This document shows positions 8,152 through 15,742 of a stretch of DNA of 64,000 bases, piece by piece. Under the pieces are notes generated by a model that saw nothing but the letters and a program-made list of their open reading frames with translations, ran no database searches and was not told the origin of the DNA. Source of the stretch: Algoriphagus aquimarinus (lineage in GTDB: Bacteria; Bacteroidota; Bacteroidia; Cytophagales; Cyclobacteriaceae); assembly GCF_900112005.1 (NCBI RefSeq), contig NZ_FOKK01000004.1:253968-317967 (forward strand), written 5' to 3'. The position numbers and the translations under genes were made by a program. Position 1 is the first letter of the stretch. Each line of letters starts with the position of its first letter.

Positions 8152-8637
8152 ATGATCACCCAAAAAGAGATGCTGACTCATTTTCTTCCAATTCTAGAAA
8201 AAAGTGGCAAACGCTATAAAAAGAAATCTATGGTCCGCGCCAAAAAAGCACAAGCGGGATTATTGGTAGTGACAAAGACTTCAGATGGAGATGAAACACA
8301 AAATACTGCTGAAGCGGGAGATTGGCTGGTAGAAAACCAAACGAGCACAAATGAATTGTACCTCGTAAAAGCAGAAACTTTTAAGAAGAAGTATACTTTA
8401 GTCCAATCTCTAGAACAAGGCTGGGGTTGCTATCAACCTAAGGGTGAAACTACAGGAATCATAGTAGCTAAAGAGCATTTAGAGGCATTCGGAGCTACAA
8501 ATGTTATGGAATTTCAGGCACCTTGGAAGGCAACTATGATCGTCAAAACTGGAGACATGTTAGTCGTTCCGCCGGAAAAGGATGAGATTTATAGAATAGC
8601 AAAAAAGGAGTTTGGTGAAACCTACGTACAGATTTAA
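8152..8637 (+). CDS. PGDYG-domain-like protein with two repeats
   Basis: A soluble 161-residue protein with no signal peptide. It contains AGDWLVENQTSTNELYLV followed by ETFKKKYTLV, the shape of the PGDYG domain (a G-D-[YW] turn, a short strand, then a Phe-x-x-x-Tyr segment). A weaker second version lies at the C-terminus: TGDMLVVPPEKDEIYRIAKK with EFGETYV. The basic start (KSGKRYKKKSMVRAKKAQ) is notable. The function of the domain is not established. It converges on the MDR-type dehydrogenase gene with only 6 bases between the stops. Confidence 0.6.
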   Translation: MITQKEMLTHFLPILEKSGKRYKKKSMVRAKKAQAGLLVVTKTSDGDETQNTAEAGDWLVENQTSTNELYLVKAETFKKKYTLVQSLEQGWGCYQPKGETTGIIVAKEHLEAFGATNVMEFQAPWKATMIVKTGDMLVVPPEKDEIYRIAKKEFGETYVQI

Positions 8638-8643
8638 TACACC

Positions 8644-9642
8644 TTAAGGTACTAATACGATTTTGCCTGTTTGCATCCCGTCACGCATTCTATCAAAGGC
8701 TTCTTCAGCTTGATCAAATTTGAAAACCTGATCAATAATTGGCTGAATTTTCTTTTCGCAGACCAAAGAAATCATATTCTTAAAATCAAGATCTGAACCC
8801 ATCGTGGTACCCATGATTTTCAACTGATTCCAGAAGATTTTTCTAGCTTCTATTTTATTAGGATTTCCTAGAGTCGCTCCGTAAAAAACTATTTTTCCTC
8901 CAGGTTTAGCAACCTGAATCAGATGATTTAGTGTATCACCAACAGCGCCATCTATGATCAAATCAAAGCCATTTGTCTCCTCTAATGCTTTTGTTATCCA
9001 ATTATGATCCAAATAGTTAAAGGTCTTTGACACACCTATAGCTTTAGCTCGTTCTAACTTCGCTGGACTACTGCTACTTGTGGACACATTGGCGCCAAGA
9101 GCCATTCCAAATTGCACAGCAAATTGGGCTACTCCACCACCGAAACCAGTTACAAGCAAATTTTCTCCTGCCTGAATTTCGCCCTGATAAGTAAGTGCTC
9201 GAAACGCCGTTAAACCTGCAAGCGGCAATGCTCCAGCTTCTTCCCAGGTCATGTGTGCTGGTTTGTCGTAAAGTCTGTCCACAGGAACAATCACTGAATC
9301 AGCCAAAGTCCCATTTCTAGGTATTCCAAGAATCTCAAAGGAAGAGCTTTGCACTTTTTGGTTTTCTCCCCAGTTCAGCGCAGGGTTAATAATCACTTCT
9401 TTTTGCAACCAATCATAGGCTACTCCCTCTCCTATTTCAGTGACAATTCCAGCTCCATCAGACCCGAGTACTACACCGTCTTGAATATTTGGATAGAGAC
9501 CTTTTCTACACCATTCGTCACGGTGATTTAAGGCTGCTGCCTTTATCATGACACGAACTTCTCCTGGTTGCAAATTCCGAGTTTGAACTTCTGCAAGAAG
9601 TAATCTAGAATCTTGGTTGCTATCTAATGTAATTGCTCTCAT
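8644..9642 (-). CDS. Quinone-oxidoreductase-like MDR dehydrogenase
   Basis: A medium-chain dehydrogenase/reductase of the zinc-binding-dehydrogenase superfamily, probably NADPH dependent. The N-terminal GroES-like part shows ALNHRDEWCRKGLYP and VVLGSDGAGIVTEIGEG. The Rossmann part shows LPLAGLTAFRAL, the nucleotide loop TGFGGGVAQFAVQFG, and GFDLIIDGAVGDTL. The four-cysteine structural zinc lobe of alcohol dehydrogenases is absent, which favours a quinone-oxidoreductase-like enzyme. Full length at 332 residues. It lies 9 bases after the dnaB stop on the same strand and may be transcribed with it. The substrate is unknown. Confidence 0.85.
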   Translation of the reverse strand: MRAITLDSNQDSRLLLAEVQTRNLQPGEVRVMIKAAALNHRDEWCRKGLYPNIQDGVVLGSDGAGIVTEIGEGVAYDWLQKEVIINPALNWGENQKVQSSSFEILGIPRNGTLADSVIVPVDRLYDKPAHMTWEEAGALPLAGLTAFRALTYQGEIQAGENLLVTGFGGGVAQFAVQFGMALGANVSTSSSSPAKLERAKAIGVSKTFNYLDHNWITKALEETNGFDLIIDGAVGDTLNHLIQVAKPGGKIVFYGATLGNPNKIEARKIFWNQLKIMGTTMGSDLDFKNMISLVCEKKIQPIIDQVFKFDQAEEAFDRMRDGMQTGKIVLVP

Positions 9643-9651
9643 TTCAAAAAT

Positions 9652-11232
9652 TTAAAAAGCGTCTTCCGAATTATTTCTATTCAACAAATCATCTCCATCA
9701 TCGCTATTGGCTTTACTCTGTAGCTTGATCGTATTACCCGAGTCAAACTCAGAAACTCCACTAGACTGAGCTGCAAACGTAGGTCTGTAGACTGCATTTG
9801 CGCCTTGTGGATCTTGCATATTACCGAAGCCATCCAAATCCTGAAACTTAGTATATCTACCGATAAAGCGAAGTTTCACATTGTCCAAAGAACCATTTCT
9901 GTGCTTGGCGATGATCACTTCACCCACTCCTTGAGTAGAATTACCATCCTCATCTTCCGTAATTCCATAATATTCAGGACGGTAAAGGAACATTACCATA
10001 TCGGCATCTTGCTCGATGGCTCCTGATTCCCTCAAATCCGAAAGTTGTGGTCTCTTATCTCCTCCTCTGGTCTCCACTGCTCTAGAAAGCTGTGAAAGTG
10101 CAATTACCGGCACCTCAAGCTCCTTAGCGATTTTCTTCAGGGCTCGGGAAATACTCGCAATTTCCTGCTCTCGGTTACCTCCTCCGCCACTTTTGGAGTC
10201 ACCAGACATCAGCTGCAAGTAATCAATTACAATCATCTGAATATCGTGCTGAGCTTTTAGTTTTCTACATTTTGCACGAAGCTCAAGGATAGAAAGGGCA
10301 GGTGTATCATCTACGAAAAGCGGTGCTTTGGATAGTTTGGCAGTCTTGTGAACCAATTGTGCCCACTCATGCTCTGCAAGTGAACCTTTCTTGATTTTCT
10401 CAGAATCAAGTTCTGCTTCCGAGGAAATAAGTCGATTCACCAACTGTATGGAGGACATCTCCAAAGAGAATATGGCCACTGGTCGATTGTGATCTACTGC
10501 TGCATTTCTCAAAACAGAAAGCACAAATGCTGTCTTACCCATCGCAGGACGTGCTGCAATGATGACCAAATCCGATTTTTGCCAACCTGCTGTCACACGA
10601 TCCAAAGCTGTCAAACCAGAAGGAACACCTGTCAGTCCGTCCTTTTGACCTTTTCTAGCTTCCAATTCTATGATCGCCTCTCGCATAATGGACTTCATGT
10701 CAGAGTAATTTTTTCGGATATTCTTTTCAGATATCTCAAAAAGATTCTGCTCCATTTTATCCAACAACTCAAAAACGTCTGTGGTCTCTTCGTAAGCATC
10801 CTTTTGGATGTCAGAAGCGATTTTGATCATCTCGCGCTTGATGGATTGCTCGGTTATAATTCTTGCGTGATATTCAATATTGGCAGCAGAAGCTACCTTA
10901 GAAGTAAGTTCGGTTACATAGAAAGCGCCGCCTGCAATCTCCAATGTCCCGCTTTTGCGAAGCTGAGAAGTCACGGTAAGAAGATCAATTGGCTGACTTT
11001 CCGTAAAAAGATCAAGAATTGCCTGAAATATGACCTGATGCGAATCCTTATAGAAACTTTCCACCTTCAGGATATCGATCACATTTGTGAGCGCTTCCTT
11101 CTCCAGCATCAATGCACCAAGCACAGCCTCCTCAAGATCAGTCGCTTGTGGCGGCATTTTTCCGAGCATGCTTGTGTTTTGGTGAGTTGGTTTGTTACGG
11201 GTGATACGTGGGTTGTTACTATTTTCGGCCAT
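9652..11232 (-). CDS. dnaB: Replicative DNA helicase DnaB
   Basis: The hexameric 5'-3' helicase of the replication fork. The N-terminal domain starts at PPQATDLEEAVLGALMLEKE. The RecA-like domain has the Walker A loop ARPAMGKTAF, the SLEMSSIQLVNRL segment, Walker B MIVIDYLQLM, and SQLSRAVETRGGDKRPQLSD with the RESGAIEQDADMV arginine-finger region. About 526 residues from the ATG at 11232 (MAENSNNPR). The longer frame to 11259 adds nine residues that fit no DnaB start, so I chose the shorter. The last ~60 residues are a low-complexity tail rich in N and D. No intein is present. Confidence 0.97.
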   Translation of the reverse strand: MAENSNNPRITRNKPTHQNTSMLGKMPPQATDLEEAVLGALMLEKEALTNVIDILKVESFYKDSHQVIFQAILDLFTESQPIDLLTVTSQLRKSGTLEIAGGAFYVTELTSKVASAANIEYHARIITEQSIKREMIKIASDIQKDAYEETTDVFELLDKMEQNLFEISEKNIRKNYSDMKSIMREAIIELEARKGQKDGLTGVPSGLTALDRVTAGWQKSDLVIIAARPAMGKTAFVLSVLRNAAVDHNRPVAIFSLEMSSIQLVNRLISSEAELDSEKIKKGSLAEHEWAQLVHKTAKLSKAPLFVDDTPALSILELRAKCRKLKAQHDIQMIVIDYLQLMSGDSKSGGGGNREQEIASISRALKKIAKELEVPVIALSQLSRAVETRGGDKRPQLSDLRESGAIEQDADMVMFLYRPEYYGITEDEDGNSTQGVGEVIIAKHRNGSLDNVKLRFIGRYTKFQDLDGFGNMQDPQGANAVYRPTFAAQSSGVSEFDSGNTIKLQSKANSDDGDDLLNRNNSEDAF

Positions 11233-11330
11233 GGAACAAATGTATTGGGAAAAAGGCAAGAGTTTTAAACAACTTTTGCCCGAGTTATCAACAAAGAGAA
11301 GGCATCAAGAATCAAGCCTCAAAGGGGAAA

Positions 11331-12053
11331 TTATTTATAATAGACACCATTTCTATATCCTCGGAACATGCTACAAAGCATCGCCCAGGAAAAGTGCCAT
11401 AACATCTCAGAAAGTGGGATATTGAGTATTTTGAAGCCTAAAATAGGCTTATCTAACATACCGTATTGATCCCAAAAATTCGGAAATAATATATTAAAAT
11501 TGATGTAATAGATCACCAATGATATGGCAAGCGTAGCGAAAGCTGAGATAATAGATAATCCAATTAAATCGGGTCTTTGAATCCAGATATAAACGGATAA
11601 AAGGAAGAAAGTCAAGAAGGTAACGTAACCTGAATGGAAGCCTAGTATAACACTAAAGAAGGTCAAACTTCCACAACCAATCAGGAATATGTAAAAGAAG
11701 TCCCAATTTTTGGGGATCATTTTTTTATCAAAGTCAATCTCTTTATTGGTGAAGGAAGAGTGGATGTATCCCCCTACTCCAAACAAAGCAAAACCAATGA
11801 TATAATCTTCTAGCCCTACAATCCCTTCCCCGAATAAAGTAGGCGGTCGCCAATAGTCCCGGAAATACCAAAACTCTGCAATCATTCCCATTAATCCTCC
11901 AACTGCCCCGACTCTGATCATCCCACTTTTCCAGGGATTCTTGATAAAAATCAATGTCCAAGCAATCATGAACATCAATGCTAAACTGAGGTAAGCGTAT
12001 TTATCTGGAATCATTCTATTGGGTTTGGCTCGAAAATAGGCAAATTGTACCAC
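11331..12053 (-). CDS. Polytopic membrane protein, possibly lycopene-cyclase-like
   Basis: A 240-residue integral membrane protein with about seven hydrophobic segments. The order (short helices, a loop with PPTLFGEGIVGLEDYIIGFALFG, then SGYVTFLTFFLLSVYIWIQRPDLI, and a final PLSEMLWHFSWAMLCSMFRG) recalls the lycopene cyclase domain (CarR/CrtY-heterodimer type), including acidic residues after Leu/Pro in two membrane-border motifs. The canonical PLEE motif is not intact, and no carotenoid gene is nearby, so the resemblance is weak. It lies upstream of dnaB on the same strand and is divergent from mpl. Confidence 0.5.
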   Translation of the reverse strand: MVQFAYFRAKPNRMIPDKYAYLSLALMFMIAWTLIFIKNPWKSGMIRVGAVGGLMGMIAEFWYFRDYWRPPTLFGEGIVGLEDYIIGFALFGVGGYIHSSFTNKEIDFDKKMIPKNWDFFYIFLIGCGSLTFFSVILGFHSGYVTFLTFFLLSVYIWIQRPDLIGLSIISAFATLAISLVIYYINFNILFPNFWDQYGMLDKPILGFKILNIPLSEMLWHFSWAMLCSMFRGYRNGVYYK

Positions 12054-12149
12054 TCAGAAAAAATGTTTTGATTTAGAATTGCTAGTCTCCTGAGCACCCG
12101 ATTATTATTTTTAAGTTTGAAGTAGAATTCCAACTCATTATTTAGCTCA

Positions 12150-13505
12150 ATGAATAACTATCATTTTATAGCCATCGGTGGAGCCGTGATGCACAACCTA
12201 GCTTTGGCACTTGTAGAAAAAGGATACCAAGTAACCGGTTCTGACGATGAAATCTATGAACCATCACGAACCCGATTAGAAAAAGCAGGGATTTTACCTG
12301 CTGAATATGGATGGTTTCCAGAGAAAATCACTTCCAAACTTGATGGTATTATACTTGGAATGCATGCTAGAATAGATAATCCGGAGCTTGTAATAGCTCA
12401 AGAATTAGGCATACCAGTTTTTTCCTTCCCTGAATTTATATTCAATCAGAGCCAGAATAAAAAACGAGTTATCGTGGCGGGTTCACACGGAAAGACCTCT
12501 ATCACTTCCGTGATATTACATGTGTTGAAAGATCAGAAGGTAGATTTTGACTACTTAGTAGGTGCACAGATCGAAGGATTTAATTTGATGGTAAAACTGT
12601 CGGATGCTCCAGTGATCATCATTGAGGGCGACGAATACCTCACTTCTCCCCTAGATAGAACTCCAAAATTCTTCCATTACAAGCATGACATCGCTTTGGT
12701 AAGTGGTATTGCTTGGGATCATTACAATGTGTTTCCAGACTTTGACGAATACAAAGAGCAGTTTAGCAAATTGATGGATTTGACTCCGGAGTCAGGTGAA
12801 TTGATTTATTGCGAAGCTGACCCACTTGTGAAAGAAGCAGCAGAAAAAAGTGAGATTCCAGCAAAGAAAACTGCATATAAAGCTCATCCTGCACTTATTC
12901 TAGAAGGTAAAACTTTCCTTGAAACAGAAGATGGCTTAGTACCTATTTACATTTTCGGAGAGCATAATCTTCAAAACCTTCAAGGTGCGATGGATATTTG
13001 TTTGGCTTTAGGATTGACAAAAGAGCAGTTCTACGAAAGCATTCAGACGTTCAAAGGCGCTGCAAAACGTCAAGAGCTTTTGATGCAAACTGATAACTCC
13101 AGCCTTTTCAGAGACTTTGCGCATGCTCCTTCCAAACTGAAAGCAACGGTATCAGCTGTTAAAACCCAATTCCCAAACAGAAAATTAGTTGCAGTGCAGG
13201 AATTGCATACTTACTCCTCATTGAATAAGGAGTTTTTACCTAATTATGCCAAGTCCATGGAAGCTGCTGATCTGGCAATTATCTACCTTGATCCGCATGC
13301 TGTAGCGTTGAAAAAGCTAGAACTAATGGATGAAGAGACACTGAGAGATGGCTTTCAAAGACCTGATTTAAAATTATTTACAGATAGCAAGGACCTTAAG
13401 GAATTCCTTTTGGCTCAAGATTATACAAATTCCAACCTACTTTTGATGAGTTCTGGATCCTATGACAAAATGGATCTCGAACCGATTAAAGCTAAATTCA
13501 AATAA
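12150..13505 (+). CDS. mpl: Mpl-type murein tripeptide ligase
   Basis: A Mur-ligase family enzyme that joins UDP-MurNAc to the recycled tripeptide L-Ala-gamma-D-Glu-meso-Dap, or a closely related Bacteroidota peptidoglycan ligase. The N-terminal nucleotide-sugar domain has HFIAIGGAVMHNLALAL. The ATP loop is AGSHGKTSIT (Gly111-Thr116 region). The central domain shows IIEGDEYLTSP and GIAWDHYNVFPDF. The C-terminal domain begins near FRDFAHAPSKLKAT. The IGGAVMHNLA start and the GDEY motif fit Mpl better than MurC. Full length at 451 residues. It is followed within 2 bases by a DnaQ-like exonuclease gene. Confidence 0.88.
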   Translation: MNNYHFIAIGGAVMHNLALALVEKGYQVTGSDDEIYEPSRTRLEKAGILPAEYGWFPEKITSKLDGIILGMHARIDNPELVIAQELGIPVFSFPEFIFNQSQNKKRVIVAGSHGKTSITSVILHVLKDQKVDFDYLVGAQIEGFNLMVKLSDAPVIIIEGDEYLTSPLDRTPKFFHYKHDIALVSGIAWDHYNVFPDFDEYKEQFSKLMDLTPESGELIYCEADPLVKEAAEKSEIPAKKTAYKAHPALILEGKTFLETEDGLVPIYIFGEHNLQNLQGAMDICLALGLTKEQFYESIQTFKGAAKRQELLMQTDNSSLFRDFAHAPSKLKATVSAVKTQFPNRKLVAVQELHTYSSLNKEFLPNYAKSMEAADLAIIYLDPHAVALKKLELMDEETLRDGFQRPDLKLFTDSKDLKEFLLAQDYTNSNLLLMSSGSYDKMDLEPIKAKFK

Positions 13506-13507
13506 CC

Positions 13508-14311
13508 ATGCAGTTAAACTTGAAGAATTCCGTTTCATTTTTTGATCTGGAAGCAACCGGAATCAATATCTCCACCGACAGAATTGTGGAGATTTCCATA
13601 GTAAAAGTAATGCCAGATGGCGGGCAAGAAATCTTCACAAGAAAAATCAATCCTACCATACCTATTCCGCTGGAATCTTCGCTCATCCACGGCATATATG
13701 ACAAGGATGTGAAAGAAGAGAAGACTTTTAAGGAATTGGCTAAAGATATATTCCAGTTCATTGGCCAGTCAGATTTGGCTGGATTCAATGTTTTGAAGTA
13801 TGACATCCCACTATTAGTAGAAGAATTTCTTAGAGCAGGAATCGAATTTGATTTGGATAAGAGAAATTTGCTGGATGCGCAGAAGATCTTTTTCATGATG
13901 GAAAAGCGTAACCTAACTTCCGCCTATAAATTCTACTGTGGCCAAAAACTAGAAAATGCACACAGTGCTGAAGCGGACACACTTGCTACATTGGATGTAT
14001 TCAAAGCGCAAATAGAACGATACCTCGGGGAGGAAATGGAAGATCTTCAGGGAAACAAAATGGGGATCATCGAGAATGACATGAAGAAACTTCATGATCT
14101 TCTAAATGAAAGAATGGTAGATCTAGCTGGAAGATTTGTGTTTAACAACGAAGGCGTAGAGGTATTTAATTTTGGAAAGCAAAAAGGAACTCCTGTTACT
14201 CAGGTACTCAAAGAAGAGCCAGGTTATTACGATTGGATGATGCGAGGCGATTTTCCGCTTGATACCAAAAGAAAACTTACTCAGATCAAACTGAGAGGAT
14301 TTAATCAATAA
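13508..14311 (+). CDS. DnaQ-like 3'-5' exonuclease
   Basis: A DEDDh exonuclease of the DNA polymerase III epsilon type. The first motif is FFDLEATGINISTDRIVEIS with Asp13 and Glu15. The second is DLAGFNVLKYDIPLL. The third is NAHSAEADTLATLDVF, with the His and Asp of the DEDDh signature. The C-terminal 60 residues (VFNFGKQKGTPVTQVL...YYDWMMRGDFPLDTKR) form the small DUF3820-like domain often found after such exonucleases. It starts 2 bases after the mpl stop and ends before a strong terminator, so the two genes form one unit. It may be a repair or processing exonuclease; the replicative role is not shown. Confidence 0.9.
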   Translation: MQLNLKNSVSFFDLEATGINISTDRIVEISIVKVMPDGGQEIFTRKINPTIPIPLESSLIHGIYDKDVKEEKTFKELAKDIFQFIGQSDLAGFNVLKYDIPLLVEEFLRAGIEFDLDKRNLLDAQKIFFMMEKRNLTSAYKFYCGQKLENAHSAEADTLATLDVFKAQIERYLGEEMEDLQGNKMGIIENDMKKLHDLLNERMVDLAGRFVFNNEGVEVFNFGKQKGTPVTQVLKEEPGYYDWMMRGDFPLDTKRKLTQIKLRGFNQ

Positions 14312-14328
14312 CCATATTTATCTCAACT

Positions 14329-14367
14329 ATCCCCCAAAAAGTCATACACTTCTTGGGGGATTTTTTT
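14329..14367 (+). terminator. Terminator after the exonuclease gene
   Basis: A 14-bp stem (14329-14342 with 14348-14361, one G-T pair, core ATCCCCC / GGGGGAT) with a five-base loop and a run of seven T. Confidence 0.92.
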
Positions 14368-14539
14368 GTAAAGGAAAAGGTTAGCATGTATAATTCAATA
14401 TTACTCCACTTCACAAATCTTTAACTTTTTGATAATGCAACACGACTAGTCCATTTCGTACTGCCACAGTCTTTAGAGCAAGCAATTGAATTTGCTTTCA
14501 CTGGAATTTCACTCCAGTGATTCACTAAGACAACGTTGC

Positions 14540-15511
14540 ATGCGTCCATCACGGCAGGAGATCAAAGATTTGGTCAACAGGTATTTAGAAGACAAGATTA
14601 CAAAGGCTGATTTTGACTCATTTTTAAACGGCTTGGATGATCCTGAAGTGCGAGAAATCTACAGTGAAGCGTTGAAATCAAGTTTTGAGAATAGCCTGAA
14701 TGAAAATAGCGCTTACATACTCACTTCTAAAAAACAAACCTTCAGTCATCAGCTGGGCAAATACTGGATGGGCGTGGCTGCCACTCTTCTTTTGCTGGCA
14801 AGCTTTAGTTTTTTAATATTCAATTACCTGCAAAATACTGACACACAAAGCTTCACACTATATCAAACAGTTTTTGCAGAGCAGAAAAACATCTCTCTTC
14901 CTGACGGCACCGAAGTAAATCTGAATGTAGCTTCTTCCTTGGAGCAGATGCCTTTTGAAAATCAGGAAATGAGAAAAGTCAATCTCCGTGGCGAAGCATT
15001 TTTCCAAGTGGCAAAAGACAAATCTCATCCCTTTGAGATCACCACCCAAGCTGTCAAAGTCATGGTGCTGGGCACTGCTTTTAATATTTCCTCTTACGAA
15101 GAAGATGAGATGATAGAAGTTTCTGTGACCGAAGGCACTGTAAATGTATCGCTGGCATGGGAGAATTTGGTCATCGACGAAACCCTCACTATCGGTCAGC
15201 GAATCCAGATTGACAAGCATGCTAAAACTTACCGAGTAGTAGAATTCAATGAGCCCATTCACTGGAAATCCCAGGTTTTAAACTTCAATCAGACTGATTT
15301 CGAGCAGGTAATAAACACGCTGGAAAGGTGGTATGGACTTGAGTTGGATGTCAAAGATTCGAGTCTTTACGAGCTAAAACTTACTGGTCAATTCAAGGAT
15401 AAAAGTATAAATGAGGTGATCTCTGCGATAGGCTTTTTGGCAAATAGAGAAGCCGATTCGAACGAATTGATCACCGTGATTTCGAAAAAGTCTAAACCAT
15501 CTGAAAATTAA
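14540..15511 (+). CDS. FecR-family anti-sigma factor
   Basis: An inner-membrane anti-sigma regulator that passes a signal from an STN-containing outer-membrane receptor to an ECF sigma factor. An N-terminal cytoplasmic part (RQEIKDLVNRYLEDKITKAD) leads to one membrane segment (YWMGVAATLLLLASFSFLIF). The periplasmic FecR domain follows (NISLPDGTEVNLNVASSLE, VNLRGEAFFQVAKDKSHPF, VKVMVLGTAFNI), then a C-terminal DUF4974-like domain (LNFNQTDFEQVINTLERWYG). An upstream TTG at 14486 is in frame, but the ATG at 14540 gives the expected start MRPSRQEIKDLV. The usual sigma gene just upstream is missing; an ECF sigma gene lies at 25388. SusC and SusD genes follow. Confidence 0.93.
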   Translation: MRPSRQEIKDLVNRYLEDKITKADFDSFLNGLDDPEVREIYSEALKSSFENSLNENSAYILTSKKQTFSHQLGKYWMGVAATLLLLASFSFLIFNYLQNTDTQSFTLYQTVFAEQKNISLPDGTEVNLNVASSLEQMPFENQEMRKVNLRGEAFFQVAKDKSHPFEITTQAVKVMVLGTAFNISSYEEDEMIEVSVTEGTVNVSLAWENLVIDETLTIGQRIQIDKHAKTYRVVEFNEPIHWKSQVLNFNQTDFEQVINTLERWYGLELDVKDSSLYELKLTGQFKDKSINEVISAIGFLANREADSNELITVISKKSKPSEN

Positions 15512-15593
15512 TTTTTCCTAACAATAAAAAACATTCATGAATTAAGACTTCACAAATAAAGATGCAAGTAAACTCTAATCGACCAACAAGATC

Positions 15594-15642
15594 AGCGGAA
15601 ATCAGCGACTTTTTTCTGCGTCAATCTGCGGGAACTTTTTAG
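15594..15642. repeat. Degenerate GATCAGCG / TCTGCG intergenic repeat
   Basis: Between FecR and SusC the words AGCGGAAATCAGCG and CTGCGTCAATCTGCGGGAA occur in succession. These resemble the dispersed ATCAGCG...ATCTGCGGGAA intergenic repeats I recall from other Bacteroidota genomes. Only one copy is seen in this window, so the assignment rests on recollection. Confidence 0.35.
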
Positions 15643-15661
15643 AGACTTTCAAAAATAAAAA

Positions 15662-15699
15662 CCACGCTGAAGAGAATTTGACGAAGACCTACAGCGTGG
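15662..15699. promoter_or_regulatory. Hairpin in the susC leader
   Basis: CCACGCTG (15662-15669) and CAGCGTGG (15692-15699) are perfect complements around a 22-base loop, 43 bases before the susC ATG. There is no T-tract and no gene ending here, so a leader-RNA structure or a site for a small RNA is more likely than a terminator. Its function is inferred only from position. Confidence 0.5.
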
Positions 15700-15742
15700 C
15701 GATTTAATCAAGCAGTAAACAAACCACTTAAACGGACAAAGT

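Noticed and set aside
10016..10222. Intein or insertion within dnaB
   Set aside because: DnaB is uninterrupted from the ATP loop to the C-terminus at normal length.
10489..11268. A 259-residue plus-strand open frame
   Set aside because: It is a shadow of dnaB, which has clear helicase motifs on the other strand; the shadow is rich in Cys, His and Arg without domain structure.
14858..15262. A 134-residue minus-strand open frame inside FecR
   Set aside because: The plus frame has complete FecR motifs; the minus frame shows no domain or start support.
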